Source: Terrimicrobium sacchariphilum
GTDB lineage: Bacteria > Verrucomicrobiota > Verrucomicrobiia > Chthoniobacterales > Terrimicrobiaceae
Length of the DNA stretch: 64,000 nt
Assembly (NCBI RefSeq): GCF_001613545.1
Contig: NZ_BDCO01000002.1
Location: 186,001 to 250,000, forward strand
Direction of reading: 5' to 3'
The position numbers and the translations under genes were made by a program. The first letter of the stretch is position 1. Each line of letters opens with the position of its first letter. A model generated the notes under the pieces. That model saw only the letters and a list, made by a program, of their open reading frames with translations, ran no database searches and was not told the DNA's origin. Positions 54,401 to 62,862 of the stretch are shown here, one piece after another.

Positions 54401-54428
54401 GGTGCGTTCGGTTTTGATCGACCAGTAA
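51420..54428 (+). CDS. Glycoside hydrolase family 38 alpha-mannosidase
   Basis: A 1002-residue GH38 enzyme. The catalytic domain shows [23 protein letters not shown] (about 255-277, zinc-binding His/Asp), the nucleophile Asp in [33 protein letters not shown] (near 373), [19 protein letters not shown] and [12 protein letters not shown]. C-terminal beta domains follow (about 640 onwards). It hydrolyses alpha-linked mannosides. No signal peptide is visible, so it is cytoplasmic. The GTG start gives the natural N-terminus. Next to a GntR-LacI regulator and a Gfo/Idh enzyme. Confidence 0.94.
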   Translation: [1002 protein letters not shown]

Positions 54429-54431
54429 GCG

Positions 54432-55559
54432 CTAGGGAACGTCGTACGGCACGGAGCCCTCGCGGAGGGAATTGGTTCCGAGATAACCGGCGGCCACGGC
54501 CTGCCGGGCGTCTTGCGGAGAGGCTCCCAGTGTCGTGCCGTTTGTCAAAAAAGAGAGGAAGTCCTCGATCATGAGGCGATCCGCACCGCCGTGGTGGCCC
54601 TCGAGCTGCGGCACTGTGCGGACTTCGTGTCCGGCAGCTTGATGGGAAACCCGCTGGTTCCAAAGATGGACCGTGGCGGGTTGTCCTGGGCGGGAGATGT
54701 CTCCGTAGTTCTCGATGCGGCCCTCGGTACCGATGATCGTGTAGTTGCGGTGGGCATCGGGGCTGTAGTGGCACTGCATGTAGGAGGCCTGCACGCCATT
54801 GGCGAGTTGCAGGAGGAGCATGCTGTGGTCCTCAATGTCGACGATGGGGCTTAATCCGACATGGGAGAGTGGCGGCCAGGTGGGAGGTTCGGAGTGCGTA
54901 CGTCCCGGCTCGTCAGCTTGGCGGCGATCACTGATCTTGTCGTAGACGCTGAGCTTTCCCATGCCGACCACTCGCCGGGTGTACGCTCCGCCCAGGTGAT
55001 GGATGATGTCGATATCGTGCGCTCCTTTTTGGAGCAACAGACCGTGGGAGTAGGCGCGTTCGGAATGCCAGTCCTTGAAATAAGCATCACCGCCATAACT
55101 CACGAAATGCCTGCACCAGATGGCCTCCACCCGGCCGATGCGGCCTTCCGTGATGAGCTGGTGCATGATCTGCACGGAGGGAAAAAACCGCATGTTATGC
55201 CCGACATAGAGGCGGGCGGAGGATTCGGCATGCACCTTCAGGATGCGATCGCAATCGGCGATGGAAACTGCCATGGGCTTCTCCAGGAAGACGTGCTTGC
55301 CTGCTCGCAGTGCGGCGCAGGCGTGCTCCGCGTGCAGGTGATCTGGCGAGCACACAAAGACAGCATCGATCGACGGATTACCCACGATGTCGCGATAATC
55401 CGCAGTGAACGGCACGGGAGCTCCAATCGTTTCGCGATAGACCTCCAGGCCGTCGGGCGATGATCCGCAGACGGCGACGACGGAGAAACCTCGTTCCGGA
55501 TGATGGGCGAGCAGCGAGATGCGGCCGCGGTTGTGCGCTCCGATGACGGCGAGTTTCAT
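54432..55559 (-). CDS. Gfo/Idh/MocA family oxidoreductase
   Basis: A 375-residue dehydrogenase starting at the Met of MKLAVIGAHNRGRISLLAHHP. The cofactor loop is GAHNRG rather than the usual GxGxxG. The family EKP motif lies in GKHVFLEKPMAVSIADCD (about residue 98), followed by YVGHNMRFFPSVQIMHQLI and LLLQKGAHDIDIIHHLGG. It converges on the mannosidase with 3 nt between stops. It probably processes a sugar derived from glycoside breakdown; substrate unknown. An alternative start at 55607 adds 16 residues of poor quality. Confidence 0.9.
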   Translation of the reverse strand: MKLAVIGAHNRGRISLLAHHPERGFSVVAVCGSSPDGLEVYRETIGAPVPFTADYRDIVGNPSIDAVFVCSPDHLHAEHACAALRAGKHVFLEKPMAVSIADCDRILKVHAESSARLYVGHNMRFFPSVQIMHQLITEGRIGRVEAIWCRHFVSYGGDAYFKDWHSERAYSHGLLLQKGAHDIDIIHHLGGAYTRRVVGMGKLSVYDKISDRRQADEPGRTHSEPPTWPPLSHVGLSPIVDIEDHSMLLLQLANGVQASYMQCHYSPDAHRNYTIIGTEGRIENYGDISRPGQPATVHLWNQRVSHQAAGHEVRTVPQLEGHHGGADRLMIEDFLSFLTNGTTLGASPQDARQAVAAGYLGTNSLREGSVPYDVP

Positions 55560-55642
55560 GAGTCTGACAGGGCGAAGGATACACCTGCCAGCGGGATAAC
55601 CCATCAAATTTCCGGCGGATGGGCTCTCGCCCCATTCTCCGG

Positions 55643-58600
55643 CTATTCTGTCACGACCTCAATCCGCTGATCGATGACCTTGCCGGTGAAGCGGTCGATG
55701 GCGACATGCAGCCAGTAGCGGCGCTCGCTCTCCACGGTGAACTGCGCGAGGGCGCTCGCGCTCGGGGAGTAACGGCCCGACTGGGCGATGAGGTCAATCA
55801 TGAGATTCCAGGTGCGCGTCTGGGTGACGTCGCCCAGCGCTCGCACAAAGGCTTCGCGGCGCAGCTTGATGTTCTGAGCGTCATTGTTGGGAAAGTTTCC
55901 GCTCGTCGTGCTGCCGGTGGTGGGGCTGAGAAAGGGACTGACCAGGGTGGCCAGTTCGCTCTTGTTGACGATTTTGTTGGTCGCGGTGAATCCGCTGATC
56001 GATGCGGCGAGCGTTGTCGCAGTCGTAGAGGTCATTGAAATGCTGGCCACCGGATCGATGACAGTACCAGCGAGCAATGACTTGAGAACATCCTGGTTGC
56101 GGGTGTTCAGGTTGACCTTGCCGGTGACGAAGGGCTGGGTCGAATCCTGCACGCTGAAAATATCGAGCAGGGCAGAATCCGCACTTTTCGAGGAAAACAG
56201 GTCGAGGGTTTTCCATGGGCCATCCCGGAAAACAAAGCCGAGTTCACCCACGGTGCGAAACGGACGGTTCAGCACCACCGGCTTGTCGATGCTGCGCTCA
56301 AAGGGGTTGCCAGAGATGCCGGTGGCATCCACGAACAGGCCGGAATCCGAGATGCGGCGCAGGCCGTCATTGTCGACATAGCTGGTCTCCGAACTTGATC
56401 CGGACGCCGTGACAGTGTTGTTGCTGCTGTCAGCGATGGCCGTGTTGCGGCCGTAGTTATTACGGGCAAGCTGCGCGGGGAAGTAATTGTCTCCGAAGAT
56501 GGTCGGTTTGCGCTCCACCATGGTGCTTCCGCCGCCGAATCCTTTTTCGAAGGGGGCGGCGTTATTGGTTGATGACCAGAGGATCGTATGCTCGGCCAGC
56601 AAGGCTGCGGCCAGCCCGCTGCGAATGAAAACCCAGGCGTTAAAGCGCGTGGAGCGCGGATCGTTCGAGGCAAAGATCGGAGAGCGATCCCAGGAGTTGT
56701 CGTGTGTGATACGAACTTTGCCTCCGCTGCCTGGAGTGCTCCAGGGATCGCCAGTCTCCGAATTCTGCACGGCGCCCGTCGCCGAATCCACCGTCCAGCC
56801 AGACGGGTACGGGCCGCTCAGGTAGGAGATGAAGTTTGCGTAATATTGACTATCGCTCGCGCGCTGGACTGATGAGACGATGGGCAGGCTGGCCAACACG
56901 TCGCGGAACCATGTCGTATTATCGTTGATGCCGGTGGCGTATTGATAGGGAATCCACTCGCCGGAGGAGCCGTTGGGCCGGAGATACTCCATCACCACGT
57001 TGAATGACTTGCTGATGGTGGCGGTGGCGTCGTAACCGAGGCTGACCTTTACCGAGTTGAACTGGCTCGAGGTAAGGGTGCTGGTCGTGCCGAGCTTGAA
57101 GGGGAAGTCCCTCAGGCGTAGCGCCGCGACATCGGAGACTGGATTGACGACGCCGAGAGTGTACGCTTTTACCCAGGCGCCTGCGGTGGCTGGAGAGGGC
57201 ATCGTCGTAGTGGAGCCAAGGTTTGTCGAGGGGTCGTAAATATCCGCCTCGCGTAATGTGGCCGGAGCGCCGAAGCCTCCCACCGCAGTGCTCGAAAGTT
57301 CGATCGACTGATCGAGGGTCGAGACAAATCCGGGCTCGTTGCCTGAGCCGAGGGTTTCGGGCAGGGAGCCGTTGTCACCGTATTTGTTATAAACGGCAAC
57401 CGACCCCTTAACCCGGATTCGCACTCGGGGCAGGCTGGATGAGACGGTCTGGTGGGGGTTCCAGAGATTGAAGGTCAGGTAGACCGCTGCATTGGCCGAG
57501 GTTTGGGTAGGGGTTTGCGAGTTGGCCTGTGCGCCGATGACGGGAGTGATGGAGGCGATGCCCGGCAGACTTTCCACTCCGCAGGCCAGCCATGAGGTAC
57601 CGCCCTGGGAATACTCAATCGCGGTCGGAAATGAATCGGTATCCGCCTGGTCGATGGCGGCAGCTCCCATCCGCAGGATTTGAAACATTGGATAGGTTTG
57701 CTGGATGCTCGCATTGTATGCGGATGACCCGCCGGACGCTCCGGCGTTGCCATTGAGTCCGAGCGAACCCTGGAGAATTGCGGCCTGGAGGAGTTCAAAG
57801 AAATCCGGGGCGCGACCCTCTGTGGCGACTTCGCTCAAGGTCTTGATGCGCTGTTGCTCTGTGGAACCCGACACGCCGACATATTTCCAGACGGAGGCAC
57901 CGCCGAGCGCGGGGTCGAGGGATGGTCCCCAGACGAGTCCAAAGCAGGCCTGGACAGCTGCTGCCGACACCCCATTGGGTCCTCCCGAGCCGACCCAGGC
58001 AAGGCGGGACAAAGGAAAGCGCCTCTGGATCACCTCGTCGCCTGGTTCGACAGTGTAGGTATAGGCTGTTCCAGAGGAGTTGTAGTTCGTGATGGTGTTG
58101 GTCGAGGTGAACCGGACGCCGGGGAGGAAGCGATTCGGGTTGGGGCTTGCGCCGGAGAAGGGGGAGGAGGTTGAGACGCCTGCGTTATTCTTATAGGCAT
58201 AGGCTGGCGTGCTGACACCGCCCAGCGAAGAGGCGTTGTAGGTCGGTCCCCAGGCCGGGGAGTTGCGGTCACGGGAGAAGGTGGTCAGGTTCGGCAGGGC
58301 ATTCGTTGATAGTCCAGCGATCCCTCCCTGCGCGGCCTTGATGAGATCCTGTCGGCTCAGGAACGTATTATCACCCGGATACACGGTTCCCGCAGCGTTG
58401 GTCGTCAGGAAATTTGTCACGTAGTTGACATACGACGATTTACTGGCGGCATTGCGCCACTGCACGAGATCATCCTGATTGATCGAGGAGCTGGCATTCG
58501 CTGGCGATACCCCGGCGAGTAGTCCCTTGATCTGCTCGATTTGCGTGGCGGTGAGCGCGGCTGGATAACCCGCAAGAGTGATATCGAGCAACCCGCCGAC

Positions 58601-59254
58601 ATCATAAATGGCGTAGGCAAAGCGCCCGATGGCAAAGTTGGTGTTGCCCGGGGCCGGATTATTCGCCGTGTTGCCCGTCGCACCAAAGGAAAGTCCGCTT
58701 CCATTGGTGGCGCCTGCGCGCGTCATGATGATCCAGTTGGGCGTGCTGGCGGTGGTGGGGAAGTTTCCCAACTGGGGAAGGTTCCACCGGTTGGTGTCGA
58801 TGTATCGCCCGTTCTGGGAAGAGGTGAAGGTATTGACTGAGGAAGCAATGAGCTTCCCAGAGGCTTGCGACCCGGTGTATGGCGCGGTGGTCGAGCTGAT
58901 CTTGAGCAGATTGGTCATGGCGGAGTTCGTACCCACGGGCTGCGGCATGACGTTGGTCGAGGAGACGTTGGTATAGAGCGGCTTCTGCGGGTATGTCAGA
59001 TCGGCGGCCGCATCCTTGCCCATTTCATTCTGGAGCTCGGCCACGATGAGACGGAGACCGCCCTGGGCGACCTGCTCGGCGGAGAGAGCCTGGCTGTAGC
59101 TGAATGATGCGGTGCGCTCCACGCGCATGGCAGCGACGAAAGCAACCAGGATGAGGCTGACAACGACAACGAGCGAAAGAACCGTGATGAGCGCGACGCC
59201 ACGTGTACGCCGGGACGGATTGCTCCGGGGAAAGGAATCAGGGGAGGGAGACAT
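55643..59254 (-). CDS. Verru_Chthon cassette protein A, giant GspK/PilX-like pseudopilin
   Basis: A 1203-residue protein with N-terminal RTRGVALITVLSLVVVVSLILVAFVAAMRVERTASFSYSQALSAEQVAQGGLRLIVAELQNEMG. The hydrophobic helix after a GV junction, with no Glu at position 5, then a helix with the xxSYSQALSAEQVAQGG pattern, matches GspK and PilX. The remaining 1100 residues are Ser/Thr/Asn-rich with beta-like repeats. I recall it as cassette protein A (TIGR02600). Last of four overlapping genes (D-B-C-A); overlaps C by 17 nt. Family assignment is good; function is unknown. Confidence 0.88.
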   Translation of the reverse strand: MSPSPDSFPRSNPSRRTRGVALITVLSLVVVVSLILVAFVAAMRVERTASFSYSQALSAEQVAQGGLRLIVAELQNEMGKDAAADLTYPQKPLYTNVSSTNVMPQPVGTNSAMTNLLKISSTTAPYTGSQASGKLIASSVNTFTSSQNGRYIDTNRWNLPQLGNFPTTASTPNWIIMTRAGATNGSGLSFGATGNTANNPAPGNTNFAIGRFAYAIYDVGGLLDITLAGYPAALTATQIEQIKGLLAGVSPANASSSINQDDLVQWRNAASKSSYVNYVTNFLTTNAAGTVYPGDNTFLSRQDLIKAAQGGIAGLSTNALPNLTTFSRDRNSPAWGPTYNASSLGGVSTPAYAYKNNAGVSTSSPFSGASPNPNRFLPGVRFTSTNTITNYNSSGTAYTYTVEPGDEVIQRRFPLSRLAWVGSGGPNGVSAAAVQACFGLVWGPSLDPALGGASVWKYVGVSGSTEQQRIKTLSEVATEGRAPDFFELLQAAILQGSLGLNGNAGASGGSSAYNASIQQTYPMFQILRMGAAAIDQADTDSFPTAIEYSQGGTSWLACGVESLPGIASITPVIGAQANSQTPTQTSANAAVYLTFNLWNPHQTVSSSLPRVRIRVKGSVAVYNKYGDNGSLPETLGSGNEPGFVSTLDQSIELSSTAVGGFGAPATLREADIYDPSTNLGSTTTMPSPATAGAWVKAYTLGVVNPVSDVAALRLRDFPFKLGTTSTLTSSQFNSVKVSLGYDATATISKSFNVVMEYLRPNGSSGEWIPYQYATGINDNTTWFRDVLASLPIVSSVQRASDSQYYANFISYLSGPYPSGWTVDSATGAVQNSETGDPWSTPGSGGKVRITHDNSWDRSPIFASNDPRSTRFNAWVFIRSGLAAALLAEHTILWSSTNNAAPFEKGFGGGSTMVERKPTIFGDNYFPAQLARNNYGRNTAIADSSNNTVTASGSSSETSYVDNDGLRRISDSGLFVDATGISGNPFERSIDKPVVLNRPFRTVGELGFVFRDGPWKTLDLFSSKSADSALLDIFSVQDSTQPFVTGKVNLNTRNQDVLKSLLAGTVIDPVASISMTSTTATTLAASISGFTATNKIVNKSELATLVSPFLSPTTGSTTSGNFPNNDAQNIKLRREAFVRALGDVTQTRTWNLMIDLIAQSGRYSPSASALAQFTVESERRYWLHVAIDRFTGKVIDQRIEVVTE

Positions 59255-60023
59255 AGCGTTCGAAAATCTTCAATCCGCTTGTGAGGGTTTTCGGGTAGGC
59301 ATCCCAGTTGAGGTCATTTTTGAGATATTTCTCCCAGTCGGCCTTGATGCTGTTGGTGCCGGTGGCATTGGTGTTGAAGCCATTGCGCAACGCTGAGATT
59401 TTGGCCGGATTGGCGCTCAGGAGTTCCAGTGTCTTGTCATCGACCACGGCGAGGCCCACTGCGGCGACCCTCGGGCGGTTGGTCGCGACGTAATTGGTCG
59501 AGATCGAGCCATCAGGATAGATAAACTGCACCTTGAAGCCGACAATGCCGGGGGCGGTATCACGAGGTGTCGCCCCCGCCGGAGCGACGGTATCACCGAA
59601 CGCGGGAGGCGCGGAGGAACTCCAGGACGCGGCGAGATCAGCGCGCTGGAGCACGGTATTCGTCGATGCTCCCAAGTCATATTGAACCCACGAGAGGTTG
59701 CGGGTGGTGGCATTGCTGGAGAAACCGGGGCGTTCTGTGTAGAAGCCCACGGTTCCCGCGGGGAAGGCTGGGAGGTCGGTGCGATAGAGACCTCCCTGAA
59801 GGTCGCGGGTCAGGAGATCCATCATGGCGCGGCCCTTGGTGAAGTTATTTACCCGGGCCTGTCCGGTGATCCATGTCTGGCTGGTCGCCGAGAGCATCTG
59901 GGCCAGCACGACCGAGATCAAGGCCAGCACAGTGATGGCGACGAGCAACTCAACCAGCGTGAAGGCGTGGCGGGCGCTTTTTCGCCGGCAGGGCAGTCCG
60001 GGAATGTCAATACAACGGGACAT
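59238..60023 (-). CDS. Verru_Chthon cassette protein C, GspJ/PilW-like pseudopilin
   Basis: A 261-residue prepilin: leader MSRCIDIPGLPCRRKSARHA, then FTLVELLVAITVLALISVVLAQMLSATSQTW, a methylation helix with Glu at position 5 and the W-containing extension of GspJ-like proteins. A globular part with Asn/Thr-rich strands follows (LSWVQYDLGASTNTVLQRADL). The start is set at 60023 because upstream sequence is antisense-like. Overlaps B and A by 17 nt each. Corresponds to cassette protein C (TIGR02599) from memory. Confidence 0.87.
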   Translation of the reverse strand: MSRCIDIPGLPCRRKSARHAFTLVELLVAITVLALISVVLAQMLSATSQTWITGQARVNNFTKGRAMMDLLTRDLQGGLYRTDLPAFPAGTVGFYTERPGFSSNATTRNLSWVQYDLGASTNTVLQRADLAASWSSSAPPAFGDTVAPAGATPRDTAPGIVGFKVQFIYPDGSISTNYVATNRPRVAAVGLAVVDDKTLELLSANPAKISALRNGFNTNATGTNSIKADWEKYLKNDLNWDAYPKTLTSGLKIFERYVSLP

Positions 60024-60465
60024 AGGTGAGGGCCTCGTAACGTCCTGCCGCGTTGCTGATCGAGGCCTGGTACGGCCAACTGAGCATGACATAGACCTGG
60101 GCGAGCCGCGGTCCGGTCTGGGCATTTGTGCCGGCACGGCAGACGATGCGATAGGCTGGTGTGCTGTTCGTGCGTCCGTCGAGCCCGACCAGGCCTCCCG
60201 AGGAGGCATAGACATCGCCATAGGAGTTGGTGAGAGCGGTAAGGGGGATTGCAAAGTTGTTGAGATTGGAACTCGTGGTCGGCGCAGCCAGGCGGGTTGC
60301 GAGGATCTGGGAGGCGAGATTGGCCGCCTGGACCTGTTCCTCGGATTCGCGACCGGTGCGGAGGCCGGTGCTGAACAGGCCGATAAGCGCAACGAGGACA
60401 AACGCGCAAATACCGAGGGCGAGGACGACCTCAACCAGGGAGAAAGCTCGCGTGGGGTGTTTCAT
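60007..60465 (-). CDS. Verru_Chthon cassette protein B, GspI/PilV-like pseudopilin
   Basis: A 152-residue prepilin with short leader MKHPTRA followed by FSLVEVVLALGICAFVLVALIGLFSTGLRTGRESEEQVQAANLASQIL. The FSLVEVVLALGI motif and length match GspI/PilV-type minor pseudopilins. It includes GRTNSTPAYRIVCRAGTNAQTGPRLAQVYVMLSWP in the globular part. 6 nt after D, overlapping C by 17 nt. Corresponds to cassette protein B (TIGR02598) from memory. Confidence 0.87.
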   Translation of the reverse strand: MKHPTRAFSLVEVVLALGICAFVLVALIGLFSTGLRTGRESEEQVQAANLASQILATRLAAPTTSSNLNNFAIPLTALTNSYGDVYASSGGLVGLDGRTNSTPAYRIVCRAGTNAQTGPRLAQVYVMLSWPYQASISNAAGRYEALTYVPLY

Positions 60466-60471
60466 GGTGGG

Positions 60472-61161
60472 TCAGGGGCGGAAGACGGCGGTCTGACCGG
60501 TGAGTCCATTGACTCTCAGGACAGCGACGTTGTTCTGGTCTCCGGACTTGCCCCGGGTGGGGCGCAGACCGAACTCGATCACATCGATGACGTTGGATGA
60601 AACTCTCGCCTCGCCGTTGGGGGTAAACTGAATGACGCGGGTGAAATCGGTCGTACCCGACGCTCCAGGCAGCTTGATCCTGAAAGATGCGGTGTTGTCC
60701 GCAGGGGAGTTTTTCGAGGCGGAGGTGGTGGTTTTTCCTGAGAGGCTGGGAATATCGCTCGAGGTGAAGGTCCCTGCCTCTTCCAACCGGATCTGGTCAA
60801 ACGTACGGACTCGGGTGGCGAGATCGATCTGGTCGTTGGGTACGCTGCCGTAGCTCGACCACGGAGACGGGTCCGTACCGGTCTTGGAGGCGAGCACTGC
60901 CACACTGAGTTCATCGCCATTGGCCCCGCCCGGGTTGGGGCGCATGGCCACCCAGACGTAGGTATTGCGGGAGATCGCGTATTGCCGGGCCTGCTCGAGC
61001 GTGCCGGACAGCTCGATGAGAGCCTGGGTCATCTGATTTCCCTTGGCCATGGAGGTCAGCGCTGGAATCGCCAGGGCCACCAGCACGCTCATGATCGCGA
61101 TAACGACTAACAGTTCCACCAAGGTGAATCCGGAGCCGGGCTTCTGGGGTCGCAGTTTCAT
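60472..61161 (-). CDS. Verru_Chthon cassette protein D, GspH/FimT-like pseudopilin
   Basis: A 229-residue prepilin: MKLRPQKPGSG then FTLVELLVVIAIMSVLVALAIPALTSMAKGNQMTQALIELSGTLEQARQYAISRNTYVWVAMRP. The AxxSRNxYVWVAM region after the helix is the characteristic GspH/FimT pattern. The C-terminal part ends VIDVIEFGLRPTRGKSGDQNNVAVLRVNGLTGQTAVF. First gene of the cassette, transcribed from about 61.2 kb. Corresponds to cassette protein D (TIGR02596) from memory. Confidence 0.87.
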   Translation of the reverse strand: MKLRPQKPGSGFTLVELLVVIAIMSVLVALAIPALTSMAKGNQMTQALIELSGTLEQARQYAISRNTYVWVAMRPNPGGANGDELSVAVLASKTGTDPSPWSSYGSVPNDQIDLATRVRTFDQIRLEEAGTFTSSDIPSLSGKTTTSASKNSPADNTASFRIKLPGASGTTDFTRVIQFTPNGEARVSSNVIDVIEFGLRPTRGKSGDQNNVAVLRVNGLTGQTAVFRP

Positions 61162-61193
61162 GGGTGATGAAGTTACTGGGTAAGCTCTTTGTG

Positions 61194-61222
61194 GTTACAG
61201 TGTATTTACTTTGTTTTTGCAA
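61194..61222 (-). promoter_or_regulatory. Candidate sigma70 promoter for the cassette
   Basis: On the minus strand TTGCAA (61222-61217) and TGTAAC (61199-61194) are separated by exactly 17 nt of AT-rich sequence, 33 nt upstream of the first cassette gene start. Each hexamer matches consensus at about four of six positions. The only promoter-like match I could pick in 61162-61433, which otherwise carries no gene. Confidence 0.35.
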
Positions 61223-61433
61223 CCCCTTTTTGCGAATGCCTGCGATTCGGTGGATTTCGTTCTGTTCGGAACGTTAATTGGCAGACGAAAGCTCGCGTGA
61301 TCCCCCGAGAGATGTTTTTGATGGTTTGGGCGGCGGCTTGCCGCGAAGCCCCCCGCGCAAGTCGTAAAACCGGAGTTTTCTCCATGCTTTTCTCCATCTT
61401 GTGGCGCTCTCGGCGGCTTGCGGGAGTGATACG

Positions 61434-62804
61434 ATGAATGGGATGAAAATCGTCCGCGAATCTGCCCGGGAGACGCCTGTCGTCGGGGAATTTGATCTCT
61501 GTGTGATCGGTGGTTCCTGCACCGGGGTGTTTGCGGCAGTGCGAGCGGCCCGGCTGGGATTATCCGTGGCAATTGTCGAGCAAAGCCTCCTTCTGGGGGG
61601 AGTTGCGACTCTCGCGCAAGTCAATGAGTGGCACTCGCTTTACGATACGGCGGGCATGCAAATCATCGGAGGGCTTACGGTGGAGGTGCTGGATAATCTC
61701 CGCCACCGAGGCCTTGTCATTGAATCCGAGCGCGAGGGCCGCGGGTTATGTGCCACGTTCAACAGCGCCGAGCTGGCTCTCGACCTCGACCGGCTGGTGA
61801 TGGAGAATGGCATCCGGATTTTTCTCAGAGCCTCATGCGTGGCAGCGATCCGAGAGGGAGGACGGGTGGCTGCGGCCATCATCGAGGACAAGTCAGGGAG
61901 GCGGGCGATTGCTGCGCGGTTCTTTATTGATGCCTCGGGCGACGGGGATCTGCTCCGGCAGGCGGGTTTTGGAGCATGGAAGAGTGAAAGCCTGCAGCCG
62001 GTGAATTACCAGATGCTGGCTGCGGGACTCGATCGCGTGATGGAAAAAACCGGGCAGGATATCTGGGAGCAGGTAAAACATCGGGCGGCGGACTATGGCT
62101 ATCCCGCCGACAATGCGGTGCCATGGATCAATCGATTCCCGGCCCCGGCGGACCTGAGAAACATCTACGGCCCGCGGCTGAACGGGTATGATGCGGCCGA
62201 TGCAGACCAGTTGACTGCTGCGGCGCTCGAGGGGCGGCGATGCTTGCGAGCGCTGCTCGACATGATCCGGGCTGGGCCTGATCCGGGCGTCGCGGCGGTG
62301 TCACTCGCCCATGCGCTCGGCGTGCGCGAGACATGGCACGCCCGGTGCATGCACCGATTGCGGGCCGGGGAGCTCATGGCGGGTGTTGCATTTCCTGATG
62401 CCATTGCGCAGGGGACCTATCCGGTGGATGTGCATTCGCCCGAGGGAACGGTGCTGAGGTTTCTCGATGGTCGCGAGCAGTGTATCGGTCGCGATGGTAT
62501 TGCGGTCTGGCGGCGCTGGCGCGATGAGACTGCGGAGAGTCCCCGCTGCTATCATCTTCCCTATCGCAGCCTGGTGCCCGAGTTCGCGGAGAATCTCCTG
62601 GTGGCCGGCAGATTGATCGATGCGGATCGCGAGGCTTTTGGGGGAGTCCGCGTGATGGTCAACATGAACCAGACTGGCGAAGCGGTGGGCACGGCTGCGT
62701 ACCTTGCCCTACGTGAAGAGTGCGCCGCATCGGAGGTGCCGATTGCCCAGCTCAGGCGGATGATGGTCGATGGAGGTTCGCTGCTTTCCATCGGTGATGC
62801 CTGA
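61434..62804 (+). CDS. FAD-dependent oxidoreductase (FAD_oxidored family)
   Basis: The 456-residue flavoprotein has FDLCVIGGSCTGVFAAVRAARLGLSVAIVEQSLLLGGVATL (about 20-60), a variant dinucleotide motif with GGSCTG, then FIDASGDGDLLRQAGF and the C-terminal NLLVAGRLIDADREAFGGVRVMVNMNQTGEAVGTAAYLAL. It belongs to the same family as the gene at 42914, but the two differ considerably. GGGAG 7 nt before the ATG at 61434 supports this start; a Met at 61443 is an alternative. Substrate unknown. Confidence 0.87.
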   Translation: MNGMKIVRESARETPVVGEFDLCVIGGSCTGVFAAVRAARLGLSVAIVEQSLLLGGVATLAQVNEWHSLYDTAGMQIIGGLTVEVLDNLRHRGLVIESEREGRGLCATFNSAELALDLDRLVMENGIRIFLRASCVAAIREGGRVAAAIIEDKSGRRAIAARFFIDASGDGDLLRQAGFGAWKSESLQPVNYQMLAAGLDRVMEKTGQDIWEQVKHRAADYGYPADNAVPWINRFPAPADLRNIYGPRLNGYDAADADQLTAAALEGRRCLRALLDMIRAGPDPGVAAVSLAHALGVRETWHARCMHRLRAGELMAGVAFPDAIAQGTYPVDVHSPEGTVLRFLDGREQCIGRDGIAVWRRWRDETAESPRCYHLPYRSLVPEFAENLLVAGRLIDADREAFGGVRVMVNMNQTGEAVGTAAYLALREECAASEVPIAQLRRMMVDGGSLLSIGDA

Positions 62805-62810
62805 AATCGA

Positions 62811-62843
62811 AACCCGGGCGGGCAGTGGCACCCGGCCCGGGTT
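62811..62843. terminator. CCCGGG-core hairpin between convergent genes
   Basis: AACCCGGGC (62811-62819) pairs perfectly with GCCCGGGTT (62835-62843), with GGG/CCC extending the stem inward after a mismatch. It lies 6 nt past the FAD oxidoreductase stop and 19 nt from the GH31 stop, suggesting a shared terminator. Confidence 0.55.
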
Positions 62844-62862
62844 CGGGAGATGACTATTGCCT

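Noticed and set aside
60024-60434. N-terminal extension of cassette protein C
   Set aside because: The extra 137 residues are Ser/Pro/Arg-rich antisense-like sequence overlapping gene B; the prepilin leader starts naturally at 60023.
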